The notes: generated from the letters alone by a model not told the origin. A stretch of DNA of 64,000 nucleotides from Steromphala cineraria (GCA_916613615.1 OU744735.1:56521582-56585581), one strand, 5' to 3'. Shown: positions 1 to 11,215, counted from the stretch's first letter. Program-made: numbers and translations.

Positions 1-593
1 TTTTATTTGTTCATAAAAAATATTGACTTTTAGAGATGACTTTTGATGTGATCTTATCAAATTTTGTCTGTCCCAAAGCAAGAAAGACAACTTTTACATA
101 TAGTTTCTGACAAATTGCTTTGAAATTCAAAAATTCTGTTTGTGTGAAGTTATTCAGTAACAAAAGGGGTTTGGTATATACAGTTGAAAACTGAAAAATA
201 ACTTTTCCTTTTTTGTGTTTATAGTTCAGAACACCTGTCACAGTAGTATGTGTCAATACTGCTACCATGACCAATGTTTGGAAAACAATAAACACTCATT
301 TAGTCTGTTGCAAAGGTCACTTCCTTTTCTGGACCTACAACTTCATGTCTTCAAAATGGCATGTCATTGAATTTCAGTTCCTGCCAAGTTTCATCAAAAT
401 CAAACATCAAGTGTACACAACTATCGATCTATGAATTATTTGCGTCAACACTGTCACCAACATTTCAGGGGTAAAAGAATATTTGTGAAATTCAATCTTA
501 GAATAGTTTAAAGTGTGTTAAGAACATGCTTATCATGATATGTGCTTTTCTGTGTTGAGGGATCATTTATCATTTTATTGATTATTTACATCT
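1..593. other. AT-rich non-coding flank with dispersed GTCAATACTGCTACC motif
   Basis: No convincing coding frame. One copy of the motif GTCAATACTGCTACC lies near 252, where it is followed by ATGACC; the same motif recurs in both orientations up to about 10.8 kb. I see no other structure here. Confidence 0.5.
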
Positions 594-1465
594 AAGGATG
601 TCAAAACTGCTACTGTCAATACTGCTACCGGATGAAAAGTGGCAGTTTTGACATTATGGTGGCAGTATTGACTATTTATTTCATATTTGTTAATAATAGG
701 AACAGAAATTTTATAATTTGCTCTTATTGTATGTTTATATGTAGCCTTTATTAGACAGAATTAAGCACTTATATATTTGTGAGTGAATATACCCAAAATT
801 AGTGTGATAGGGTTGAAACTCATCTTGACAGGTAGCAGTATTGACACGAATAGTGACAGTATGGACAAGTTCATCAAATAATCAATAAATAACTTACCTG
901 TCCTGAAATAAATAAATGAAAATCTATTATTGTTTAAATATTTTTAATTGGGATGATTTTCACTTGGTTTTTTTATTGGAAAGCCTCTTTGAATTTTTGT
1001 TAAATGTGAAAAACATTTTGGTAGCAGTTATGACTAAAGTGGTGACAGTAGTTGACAATTCCTCAGATAATGCAAATTACAACTGGTTCCTGATCAAACT
1101 CAGGGGTTTCAATTTCATGAATTCCAACGTGATAAAAGAAGTTAAATTGAAAACATTAAAAAAGAAAATGTAACATTAATTGAAGGAAGATATTCTTCGT
1201 TATTGTTATAGCAGTAGCAGTATTGACATATCCGGTTGCAGTGATCACTGACTAATCTTAAATTTTCACTTTAATATGACATGAATAAAATAAATTTTCA
1301 GTTATAACACCTTTTCTTGAGCTGAAATGTCTTTAGATGTTTGTTAAAGTTTTGATAAATTTGTTTTCACACTCTTTGTAGCTTTTTTGTCATCTAACAT
1401 AGTAGCAGTTGTGACAACCTTTTTATCAGAATTGACAACATGTTTCCTTAATGAGTAATATATAA
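594..1465 (+). repeat. 872-bp direct repeat, left copy
   Basis: The stretch from AAGGATGTCAAAACTGC to GTAATATATAA is repeated at 8485-9356 with identical length. I noticed only two base differences (A/G in a TTTATAATTTG context near 715, T/C near 762). Both copies contain a short 85-codon open frame that I regard as chance. The two copies bracket the DIRS-type retroelement. Confidence 0.9.
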
Positions 1466-1976
1466 GTTCTTAACTTACCTTACCTTAGAGTTGCATGTTC
1501 CTATGCTTACCGACCAAGATTGAGACTCGTGTTGACGGGGCTATCTCTATGTGAACCAAGTAGTGATACAGGAAGTGACACGTCAATACGGGGACAGGTA
1601 TACCGGAAGGTAATACTCAATCACGTGATAACCAAAAACTCTCACTTTTTTCCGCCAGAAAAAGTCCGAAGGAGTCCGGAGAAGAGGGGAGGAAGAGTCC
1701 AACGATGGGCGGGATAAATCCTCTAAGGTAAGGTAAGTCTTTTAAACATCTAAAATATTTAGATTTTAATAAGTTCTTAACTTACCTTACCTTAGAGTTG
1801 CATACGATTCGACAGCAAGGCAGGTGGGTAGGACTCCAAGAGGACCATGCCAAACTGTGACCGTGCAGGCAGAGGAGACTGAGGGCGACGAATCTAAAAA
1901 GACACGAAAAACCAACAATCAACCAAGGCCTAAAGCAAAGCTAAGGTAAAGAAGAATAAAAAACAAACATCTTTAC
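1466..1976 (-). repeat. Probable DIRS 3' terminal/internal complementary region
   Basis: A 31-bp string beginning GTTCTTAACTTACCTTACC occurs at 1466-1496 and again at 1773-1803. Its near-exact reverse complement (CTCTAAGGTAAGGTAAGT) lies at about 1718-1735. Repeats in both direct and inverted orientation downstream of the recombinase frame are what the split terminal repeats and internal complementary region of DIRS/PAT-like elements would give. No matching partner is visible at the gag end (8140-8484), so the structure is incomplete or diverged. Read on the minus strand, the repeated string resembles a doubled splice donor (AAG/GTAAGGTAAGT). Confidence 0.5.
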
Positions 1977-3053
1977 CTAACGAGCCGGCGGTTTGGTGAG
2001 TTGCTGAGCAAACACCAAAGGGCCAAAGGACTGTAAACCATCCACATCCTCCACCGCTAGGTCCCTGAGGTAGTGGGAAGCAAAGATGGTGGTGGATCTC
2101 CAAAAACAGCCCTCCATGATCGTAGGAACTGAACAGTTCCTGTGTAGAGCCATCGTGGAAGCCAAAGCCCGAAGTTCATGCGGGTTGTTGGCTGCAGGAT
2201 GGAGTAAGCCAGCAGCGTCATAGGCCGCTAAGATGGTCGAGCGGATCCACAAGGAGATGGAGTTCTTGTTAACCTCGCCCTTAACTGAGGGGGAAAAGGG
2301 GATGAACAGTCGTTTCCTGGTACCCCTTCTGCTGGCTGACTTGTCGATGTAGACCTTCAAGGCCCGGACAGGACAAAGAGCCAATTCTTCAACCTCTGAA
2401 GTAGCAACAATAGAGGACAACGGGGGGATGGTGAACATCCTGTCTGGCTGTCCAGGAAGCTGGTTCTTGGCAATAAAATCCCATAAGAGCCCCAAATGAA
2501 TAGAACCATGACGAGATTGCTCAAAACGGACACGAGTCACATACAGGGCGTGGACCTCACTGACCCGTGCCGCCGTGGCCATGGCGACCAGGAAAGCAGT
2601 CTTCCGAGACAGGTTCTCAAAGGAAGCAGATTCCAAAGGTTCGTAAGGACGCCCACGGAGATGCTGTAGAACCACATTCAGATCCCAGGCAGGAGGACGG
2701 AACTTCTTCTTCTGATCCTCCTGCTTGAAGGCCTTCAGCATAGCGATGAGTTCTGGGACTGTCGATATCTTAGTATCCCTCTTAACTGCCAGGACGGAGT
2801 TGATGGCAGAAAGGTACGTGCCAATAGTACTGCCTTTTAAGGAACGCTTATTCCGAAGGTACAGTAGGAATTCCGCAAGGAATTGGGGCGACGCCTTGAC
2901 AGGGTTCTGTGAATGTTCAGAGCAGAAACGTTCAAAGGAAAGCCACTTGTCGTCATACAGAGACCTGGTGGAAACTCTATGGGCCTTGGCAATAGTGTTG
3001 GCCACCTGCGTCGAGTAACCCTTCGATCTCAGAGCTTTCTTAAGATGGACCAA
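1977..3053 (-). CDS. DIRS tyrosine recombinase
   Basis: The frame is open from 4418 down to 1977 (813 codons), but only the last ~358 residues look like a real domain; the first ~455 overlap the RT frame and read as a shadow. The C-terminal domain has the tyrosine recombinase catalytic residues: Arg in ATAARVSEVHAL (about residue 618 of the open frame), the box II HELR (747-750) and the nucleophile Tyr in ASHYLRD (about 783). An N-terminal SAM-like core-binding region precedes it, with SLYDDKWLSFERFC and GTIGTYLSAIN-like segments. The role is integration of the circular DNA intermediate. The domain looks intact, unlike the other two frames. It overlaps the end of the RT-methyltransferase frame by a few tens of bases, as in DIRS elements. 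Confidence 0.85.
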   Translation of the reverse strand: MVHLKKALRSKGYSTQVANTIAKAHRVSTRSLYDDKWLSFERFCSEHSQNPVKASPQFLAEFLLYLRNKRSLKGSTIGTYLSAINSVLAVKRDTKISTVPELIAMLKAFKQEDQKKKFRPPAWDLNVVLQHLRGRPYEPLESASFENLSRKTAFLVAMATAARVSEVHALYVTRVRFEQSRHGSIHLGLLWDFIAKNQLPGQPDRMFTIPPLSSIVATSEVEELALCPVRALKVYIDKSASRRGTRKRLFIPFSPSVKGEVNKNSISLWIRSTILAAYDAAGLLHPAANNPHELRALASTMALHRNCSVPTIMEGCFWRSTTIFASHYLRDLAVEDVDGLQSFGPLVFAQQLTKPPAR

Positions 3054-4990
3054 ACGCAGAGATGAAACCTCTCTGGGTCCGGATGAGACAGGCGACTGTG
3101 GGGATGGCGAAGGAGGTTTGGCCAGGGAGGCAGAGGGTCTGGATCCCTTCCGACTAGATCTCTGAGATCTGGGAACCACGTCCTGGCCGGCCACCAAGGC
3201 GCGACCAAAATCAGACGTATCTGCTTGGTCTGTTTGAGCTTGTCTACTACCTTGGGAAGAAGGATTGGAGGAGGGAACGCATAAGCGTCCAGTCCTTCCC
3301 AAGAGAGCGACAGGGCGTCCACTGCCCAAGCTGCCGGATCTGGAAGAGGGGAGACGTACACCGGCAGCTGGTTGTTGAACTTGGTTGCAAAGAGGTCGAT
3401 CAAGGGTCTGGGATGGAGTTGGCAGATTAGATCGAACGCCTCCGGATGCAACATCCATTCGGTTGGCGAGGGCTTGTCCGGTCTGGACAAGGCGTCCGCT
3501 AGGACATTCCGGCAGCCCGGAATGTGACGAGCCCGCGTCTCCACGTTGTTTGAGTCTGCGAGATGAAACAACTGGAACGTAAGGTCTAGTAACCTCCTCG
3601 ACCCGGTGGTTCCCTGGTTGTTGATGAGATACACCACAGTGGAGTTGTCGGATACCACCAGAAGTCGAGACCCGCGCAGAAGCGGTATCCAATGCTGAAT
3701 CGCCAAGACTGCTGCCTGCAACTCTAGGTGATTGATGTGCCAGGATTTCCTCTCGTCTGACCACAGACCGGAGACTGTGTGATCGTTGAGGTGAGCCCCC
3801 CAGCCCAGGAGAGATGCGTCCACAAACAACTGATGAGTGGGAGTGAACTCGACCAAAGAGACTCCGACGCAAACGTTCGACTGGACCGTCCACCACGTCA
3901 GGTACTGGTGGAGGTGGAATGGTAGAGCGAACTCGGAGTCGAGGTCGTCGGCAAGAATACGAGGCTTGAGGAAATTCTGGAGAGGTCTCAGCATGAGTCT
4001 GCCTCTGATGGTGAGATCCTGTGCTGACGTTAGAAGACCGAGAAGGGACTGCCACGCCCTGAGTCTTAGGGGTTCCCGGAGAGCTTGATGGGCGAAAGCT
4101 ACAATCTTGCTCCACCTGTCGAGTGGAACAGACAGGCGAGCGAGATCGGTCTGGAAGTGACCTCCTATGAAGGTCAGACGTTGAGACGGAACCAGTGAGG
4201 ACTTCTCGACGTTGATTAACCATCCCAACTGATGTAGGAGTCTGCGAGCGAAGTCTGTCTGTCTGTGTAGCAGAGCTGACGAGGCATGGCTCATGAGGCA
4301 ATCGTCTATGTAGGGGTCGAACCGGATCCCCCGAAGATGTAGGAACTTGACGATCGGAGCCGTAATTCTCGTGAATAACCACGGAGCCGTAGAAATTCCA
4401 AACGGGAGCACCTTCCATTGATAGTGTCGATGATCCATGACGAATCGAAGGTACTTCCGATGGGGTTCGTAGATTGGCACATGGAGGTAGGCGTCCTGGA
4501 GATCGAGGCTGACCAGCCAGTCGTGAGGTTGGAGCTGGGAACGCAGCTGCTCCAGAGACACCATCCTGAAGTGAGGCGGGGTTTCCATGTAGCGTTCGTT
4601 GAAAACCGCCAGATTGTGGATCATCCTCAACTTGTCCGAGTTCTTCTTCGTGACAAGGAAGATGGGAGAGTAGAACCCTGGGGTGTCTATGGGTTCCAGC
4701 ACTTCTTCTATGGCCCTCTTCTCCAGCAGGATCTCTATATTGGAGAGAAGCTGAGCGTGAAGGGTCTTCGGATACACGCGTTACCGGGGCAGGTTGGTCA
4801 GAGGCGGAGACGAGGTCATTGGCAGCTTGAAACCTGTCTTGAGGATATCGAGAACGAAGGGATCTTCTAGGATTGTCCAGTTGGGCCAGAAGATCCCGAG
4901 TCTCCCGCCTACGGGGGTCTGGTGGATCGGGACGGCTGGGGGCGGGAGATCCCAGTCGTGGTTTCCCAGGGCATCAACGCCGCTTGTAGG
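3029..4990 (-). pseudogene. DIRS reverse transcriptase-RNase H-methyltransferase frame with internal stop
   Basis: The long open part (4777-3029, 582 codons) shows RT motifs LDLQDAYLHVPI (residues 91-102), LPFGISTAPWLF and the catalytic YIDD (156-159). RNase H follows, with candidate acidic residues in FVDAS (320), LELQA (352), VSDNS (377) and NVLADALSR (428). The remainder (about 455-540: IDLFATKFNNQ, YAFPPPILLPK, LVAPWWPARTWFPDL) matches the DAM-like methyltransferase region typical of DIRS elements. The same frame continues upstream with recognisable RT N-terminal sequence (LPPPAVPIHQTPVGGRL, FWPNW), but is cut by TAA at 4781-4783. No ATG was seen just after the stop: the open part begins at a GTG. 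It overlaps the end of gag. Confidence 0.8.
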
Positions 4991-7900
4991 ACCTGAACTT
5001 GACCCCTGGGGTTCGGGGGCCCGTTCTGGACTGCTGAGGTTGAGACACAGGCTGCTTGTCGGTTTGTCGGCCTCTGCCTCTGTTGCCCTTCTGTGCTCCT
5101 CTAACCGAACTCCGACGCGGAATATAGTTAAACTTCGGCCTGTTGGAGAGGTTGATGGCAGAGTTCAACGCACGGATACCGGATAGGGTCACCTCAGTCT
5201 GAGTCAGTGCCGCATGTTCTTTATCAGGGATGCAGATACAAATTTTTGCCAATCGGACATTTCACGTATAAGCCGACCCGGAAGTAATATGTCTCAATTT
5301 TATTGATGGCATGAATTATTAAATAACTAGTTAAAAATTATCGATAGATAAGTTTCTGAATATATATTATTTATAATATATTATAGTATATAATACGCTG
5401 ATAATAATGTTTTTTTTCCAACAAATTTTAAATTTATTATCTCACGTAAATAAACGGTTGAACATGTGGTAATTTGTGCTTTGGTTCGAGACTACAATTT
5501 CCTAGAAAACTATAACACGTGGAAAAATGCGCTATGGTTCGAGATTACATTTTCTTAGAAAACTAGAACACGTGACTCAATTTTTTCAATTACGATAATA
5601 ATTTTTATCAAAAACATTCCTATTACTTATGTTTATGATGAACATATAGTATCACTATATTCTATCACGTAAATAAGCCTTATATGATGTTCAGTTACGA
5701 TAACAATTTTCAATGCGATCATTAAATATTCAAAATGGCGGCCATCGCTGCACATGCTAGTCATCTACATACCTGAAAAAACATGACGTTCAAATTCTCT
5801 TTACTCAATACATGACACTGAGATGATCCAATAATTAAAGATAACAAGGTAATTATGGCGTTTGAATACAGGATTAGTTGTTTCATTGATGACCGGTTCG
5901 TGTTTTCATGACCGATACAAGCGGGGCACTTGGCCTTTATTGATTGCTTGTTAGTCAACTCAGGCTTGTTTATCTGTTTGTTTAGTAATTCTTTGATTAT
6001 CTTCAATCGGTCAAATGACTTCTTGAATGTCCGACAGGTCACTTTTTCAATCGGTCAAACTGGATTCCCAATCGGACATGTCCGGCAAATAGACCGATTT
6101 CTGCATCCCTGTTCTTTATACACCTCAGGGATGAGGCCGGCAAAGACGGAGGGATGAGAGAAGGGAGCTCGCATTAAGGTCTTCTTGAATTCGTCACTCC
6201 AACCACAGGGAGCCAGGAGACCCGCACGACGAATGGTTAAGACATTAGCCAAGGCTGATCGGAGGTGCTCCACGATGTCGGCCAATGTCTTATGTTGCCA
6301 CCGCATCATGGTGGTGAGGTGGAAGATCCGGGACTTGTTCTCCTCAGTCAAATCCTGCAGGATAGCGTCCGTGGCCGAGGCCAGTGCCGAGATAGGTTTA
6401 AGCGTCCTCCGCAGTTCGGTGTCCAAGGCCATAAGTTTAGCATCGGTGACCTTGAACTGCTGTTGAGAAGCAGGGGATAACCGGCCCACAGACTCATCCT
6501 GGACTGCCGCACCGTCAGCAAAGTCTAAGGAATGCACCTTGTAGAGGTGTGAAGCATTCTTGGCCGCCTTGAACGTAGGGTTAAGGGAGAGTTTCTTAAA
6601 ATCTTCGTCCAAGGAGGCTATGGCGTCCAGAACCAAGGGGTGTGGAGGGATTAACAGGGTAGGCTCATCCCAAATAGCCTGCAGGCGTGGAGCATTAGGG
6701 CCTGGAGACGGACAGTTAACTAGCCTGTCGGCTACCCAGCCGGTGACCTGACTGATGTTGAGATGAGAGGGTCTGTCATCATCCTCTTCATCGACCTCAT
6801 CTTCCAACCGGTCCTCCTGGTCCTGCAACTGTAAGTGCGAACGGGACCTGGAAGGAGTAACTGGATCACGCTGCCTGGGAGATTCCGGAGAACGCTCTGG
6901 GGTGCGGAATTTCCTGGACGACGACACCGTACGACCCCTAGGAGAGGGAGTGCCCTGTGGGGGCGAAGGAGGAGGTCTGATCGGCGACACAGTGCGCTGA
7001 TCCTCTTGTCGAGAACGCTTGGGAGGCTGTTGTCGATCCCGAGGGTTGCTAGGAGTCTTGACAGGATCTCGCTTGCGAAGAGGAGAGCGAGACCGAGATC
7101 TAGAGTGATCCTTCCTAGGTGGATGAGGAGACTCCGAGCGCCGAGAGGAGCGCCGAGGAGAGCGTCGCGTCTTGGATGGGCGCCGAGGAGACTGCTTGGG
7201 GGAAGCAGACCGTCGAGGAGAGCGCCGGGAAGGCGAGGAGCGCCGATTAGAAGACGAGGAGCGCCGAGGGGAGCGCTGAGGAGAGCGCTGCGTCTTCGAG
7301 GAGCGCCGAGGAGAGCGCTGAGGAGAGCGCTGCGTCTTCGAGGAGCGCCGAGGGGACTGCTTGGGTGAAGCAGATCGTCGAGGAGAGTGCTGGGGAGGCG
7401 AGGAGCGCCGCTTGGACGACGTAGAGCGCTTGGAGGAGCCCTTCTTCTTAGGAGAGGGCGAAGAGGAGCGCTTAGGAGTCCTGTCTCTCGACTTGGAGGC
7501 TCGATCTGACGAAGGAGAGCGCCGATGAGAGGACGAGGAGCGCCTGGAGGAGCTCTGTCTAGAGGTAGAGGCCTTGGATGCCGACTTGGAACCTCTCTTG
7601 GGAGTCGGGGAACGACGAGAAGAGGGCGAGGAGCGCCTAGAGGAGCTCTTCTCACGCTGACGCCCTGTAGGAGAGGAGGAGGAACGCCTGGAGTTCCTGT
7701 CGGAAGACTTCGAGTCCCGGCGACGGTCCTGGTGACAGAGGAACGCTTCAAGGAGCGCAGGTAGCCGAGGATCGGACAAGGCTGGTGTCGGGTTAGGCAA
7801 GGGATCCTGAGGAGGGTCCACATCCTTGGGAGGGACCTTGGAGAGGTCCGACGTAGAAGGAGTAGGGTCCTGAGGAGTAGGAGGCTCGACACGAGGGGGG

Positions 7901-8139
7901 GTCGACCTCAGGGGGGTAGGTGACGGGTCTTGAACCTCTGAGGACATCCTGTGCGCCCGCTGTGAGAAGCGCTTGCGCACTACCGCCGAATAGCACTTGA
8001 AGGCGGAGGGGGACAGAGACAGACACTCCTGACACCTGGATGACACCGTACACAGTCGAAGGACCAAGCAGTCGGGGCAGCGTGAATGCGGGTCCTTTGC
8101 TGATTTCTGACTCTTGCACTGAGTGCAATAGACTCTCAT
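4974..8139 (-). pseudogene. DIRS Gag-like RS-rich protein, split by a hAT-like insertion
   Basis: The ATG at 8139 opens a frame to 6055 (694 codons), of which about 676 are native. The N-terminus has a run of CxxC pairs (CTQC, CPDC, CQEC) suggesting a zinc-binding module. A long Arg-Ser/Pro-rich middle (about residues 110-430, encoded at roughly 7800-6840) includes tandem SSKTQRSPQRSPRR-type repeats, also visible at DNA level near 7260-7350. An acidic stretch and a mostly helical C-terminal region follow (KVTDAKLMALDTELRRTLK, MMRWQHKTLADIVEHL). Homology ends at about 6111, where the 887-bp element begins; the native frame resumes at 5216 and ends at 4974 with a basic tail (KFRSYKRR). RS-rich Gag-like proteins are known from DIRS elements; the nucleic-acid packaging role is inferred. 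Confidence 0.75.
5225..6111. mobile_element. Non-autonomous hAT-like element inside DIRS gag
   Basis: The 887-bp insert has terminal inverted repeats CAGGGATGCAGA / TCTGCATCCCTG and is flanked by the 8-bp direct repeat TTCTTTAT (5217-5224 and 6112-6119). An 8-bp duplication and CAGGG-type ends are hallmarks of the hAT superfamily. Subterminal copies of AATCGGACAT and AATCGGTCAA lie near both ends, as expected for transposase binding sites. A ~60-bp tandem duplication around GGTTCGAGA(C/T)TACA sits at about 5480-5575. No transposase is visible, so it depended on a partner in trans. Base composition is AT-rich, unlike the gag sequence around it. Confidence 0.85.
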
Positions 8140-8484
8140 GGGATGTCTGTAACATCAAAAAGAGAGTAGCAAAACATCCACAAAACATCCGTTAAATAAA
8201 TAATTACCATAGCGTATATATTTATTTAGAAATATAAGGGATGAAGATGTTAAGATATATATTTATGCAAAGAGTATAAGATATATATATATCAGAAGGT
8301 ATTAAGAAGCATTGGGTATTAAAGAATTATAATTATAATATATAATATATAATATATAATACCTAGGCAGATTTATTACTTAAAATTGAAAGTAATAAAG
8401 AAAAGAAAACAATAATGTAGGGTAAAGTCAATGTTAAACATGAAACATGTGCTATGACAGCAGTAACAATGGTTAACAAAGCAA
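8140..8484. other. AT-rich leader/flank upstream of DIRS gag
   Basis: Contains AT microsatellite (TATATATATA near 8280; repeated AATAT units at about 8335-8362) and no coding frame. It is either the 5' leader of the DIRS element or host DNA. No inverted copy of the 1466-1803 terminal string was found here. Confidence 0.4.
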
Positions 8485-9356
8485 AAGGATGTCAAAACTG
8501 CTACTGTCAATACTGCTACCGGATGAAAAGTGGCAGTTTTGACATTATGGTGGCAGTATTGACTATTTATTTCATATTTGTTAATAATAGGAACAGAAAT
8601 TTTATGATTTGCTCTTATTGTATGTTTATATGTAGCCTTTATTAGACAGAATCAAGCACTTATATATTTGTGAGTGAATATACCCAAAATTAGTGTGATA
8701 GGGTTGAAACTCATCTTGACAGGTAGCAGTATTGACACGAATAGTGACAGTATGGACAAGTTCATCAAATAATCAATAAATAACTTACCTGTCCTGAAAT
8801 AAATAAATGAAAATCTATTATTGTTTAAATATTTTTAATTGGGATGATTTTCACTTGGTTTTTTTATTGGAAAGCCTCTTTGAATTTTTGTTAAATGTGA
8901 AAAACATTTTGGTAGCAGTTATGACTAAAGTGGTGACAGTAGTTGACAATTCCTCAGATAATGCAAATTACAACTGGTTCCTGATCAAACTCAGGGGTTT
9001 CAATTTCATGAATTCCAACGTGATAAAAGAAGTTAAATTGAAAACATTAAAAAAGAAAATGTAACATTAATTGAAGGAAGATATTCTTCGTTATTGTTAT
9101 AGCAGTAGCAGTATTGACATATCCGGTTGCAGTGATCACTGACTAATCTTAAATTTTCACTTTAATATGACATGAATAAAATAAATTTTCAGTTATAACA
9201 CCTTTTCTTGAGCTGAAATGTCTTTAGATGTTTGTTAAAGTTTTGATAAATTTGTTTTCACACTCTTTGTAGCTTTTTTGTCATCTAACATAGTAGCAGT
9301 TGTGACAACCTTTTTATCAGAATTGACAACATGTTTCCTTAATGAGTAATATATAA
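8485..9356 (+). repeat. 872-bp direct repeat, right copy
   Basis: Near-identical to 594-1465. It begins at AAGGATGTC and ends at ATATATAA, after which the sequence diverges (TTTTGTTGATGCC here versus GTTCTTAACTTACC on the left). Confidence 0.9.
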
Positions 9357-10980
9357 TTTTGTTGATGCCATTTATCTTAATAACAATTTTATGAAAGTAC
9401 ACAGCATTCACATAGAATAATTAACCTGGTATTTTACATGTAGGAATTATGGTTTGAAATTCTTGATAAAAGGATTAACAGTCTTAAATTCAACAATGGA
9501 TTGTGGATCTTACCCATTCATCATCAGTTATAGCATCAGAAGCTAATGATCTTTAATTAGATGAGTTATACTCAGGTGCTCACGATACAACAAAAGAGAT
9601 CAGAAACTGCTCAGGTATATACATTATATACATGTGAATGAGAATGTTTCATGTCGCTAACAAAAATGATTGTCGTGTGTCCATACCATTTATGTCAATA
9701 CTGCTACCATCGATTGTAATAATGTCAAAACAGATTCTGTCAAAATTGTTCCCAATGCCAATGTTTATAGTTTTAAACTTTAAACTGTTTTTCATGCATG
9801 TATGGGTTTATAGTTAGCTTTGATCTCATTTCAATGTGTTCAACCAAAAGTATAATTGTGTTTGTCAATACTGCCACCATGGTTGACAACACTGCTACCA
9901 TGGATAGTATAAACAAAGAAAAGTAATGGAAAACACCTACTGTTCTAATTGTTCCTGTTGCAGATGTTTCATGATTTTCAACTTAAAAATGTTCTTTTAT
10001 ATGTATTGGTTTAATTGTGTTTTTATCTACTTAACGGAAAGGATAATTGTATTTGTCAATACTGCTACCATAGTTGTCAATACTGCTACCATCAATGATG
10101 AAAAGTAATGCAAAAAACTTGCTGTCAAATGTTACCAGTATGCTATTGAATGTATTTTGATATTCAACCATGTCCCCGAGTTATGTTTAACTTATCACCG
10201 AATGCTAGGCAATTATGATGATTTGAACCCATAAAAGTCAAGACTGCCACCAACTAGGTCCCTTTTTCATTGTACTGAAAAAAGAATACAGTAGTAAAAG
10301 TGTCTTGTGTTGTAATTAACAACAATTTCTAAGATGTGCTTTTGCTAATATGTTATGAATTCAACATTTTCAGTTATCTTTCTTTTAATCATTTAAGGAT
10401 AAGTTTGAATGTCAAAACTGTCACCACTTCAGTCAATACTGCTACTGATGATGTCAATCACTGTCACCTACACTAAATTGTTATTTTTTCAAACAAATAA
10501 CCAGATATATTAATTTAACTAATTTAGAATATAAATGATTAACAATAAGAGTAATTACATATCAAATTTTATGAAAAAAGTTTTTTTTTTTCTGAAGATA
10601 GTTGAAAAGTTCAATCATTTCAAACTATATTTTTTCATTATTTGAACATAAAACTTTGATGAAAATAATGAAAAACAAAAAATGTTGATTTTTATTTATC
10701 CAAATTCAACAATTTGTTAATCTAAGTTAATCCCATAATCAAATATGCCTTTGATAAAGTTACATTTTTGGAAATTTTAGTATAAATTTCGGTAGCAGTA
10801 TTGACATCTAATAATTATGGCTGTCAAAGTTCTTTAAATTACATAATTAATAATTAGAGTTAAGCTTGCATCTTTCTTGTTTAGAATTTTCAATATTTAA
10901 TCAACACAACATGGTAAAATAAAAAGAGTTTTATAATATTTTAAAATTCATTTTCTTATGTCCTAATAATTAGACTATTC
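9357..10980. other. AT-rich intron/intergenic DNA with clustered GTCAATACTGCTACC motifs
   Basis: Motif copies occur near 9690, 9868 (one mismatch), 9884 (as GACAACACTGCTACCATGG), 10054, 10075 and 10431, and inverted near 10790 (GGTAGCAGTATTGACATC). No coding frame is supported. This DNA probably lies within the large intron of the valyl-tRNA synthetase gene whose first visible exon is at 11308. Confidence 0.5.
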
Positions 10981-11215
10981 AGGATTTTGACTCATCTACC
11001 TGTATATTATCCTAACTTCCCATCAAAGTTTAAGTTTATGTCACTTATAAATACACAAAATGATCAATTGTTATTTAAATTAGCTCTTTTTTGTGAAAAC
11101 ATTTTTAAGTTACGAAACAGGTTTAAGCGCTCTTGTATATATATATTTATTTATCACAGACTTCACGACCACTGTAATATTGGTCTCATGGCCATATATA
11201 CGAAATAATTTCTGT
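10981..11215 (+). mobile_element. Possible 3' tail of a LINE-type retrotransposon
   Basis: A frame of about 73 codons (HLPVYYPNFPSKFKF, LALFCENIFKLRN) resembles the short C-terminal stretch of non-LTR retrotransposon ORF2. It is followed by GAAATAATTTCTGTTCTGTTCTG, a pentanucleotide-type tail common in LINE 3' ends. No RT core is present. Weak call based on general appearance. Confidence 0.35.

Larger units (their letters stand above)
1466..8484 (-). mobile_element. DIRS-type tyrosine-recombinase retrotransposon (defective)
   Basis: On the minus strand the order is Gag-like protein, then reverse transcriptase-RNase H-methyltransferase, then tyrosine recombinase, in overlapping frames. That is the coding order of DIRS1-like retroelements, which integrate with a tyrosine recombinase instead of a DDE integrase and normally leave no target duplication. 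The coding DNA is clearly more GC-rich than the flanks. The copy is defective: gag is interrupted by an 887-bp DNA element and the RT frame has an in-frame TAA at 4781-4783. The terminal structure is only partly visible (see 1466-1976). The right edge is set at 8484 only because the second 872-bp repeat starts at 8485; the true terminus is unclear. Confidence 0.85.

Noticed and set aside
916..1173. 85-codon frame present in both 872-bp repeats
   Set aside because: Duplicated only because the DNA is duplicated; no domain and AT-driven composition.
3085..4418. N-terminal ~445 codons of the 813-codon minus-strand open frame
   Set aside because: It overlaps the RT/RNase H frame, is Arg/Ser/Pro-rich without a domain, and reads as a shadow; only the C-terminal recombinase domain is kept.
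6732..7892. 386-codon minus-strand Leu/Arg-rich open frame
   Set aside because: Frame-shifted shadow of the RS-rich part of gag; low-complexity codon usage keeps alternate frames open.
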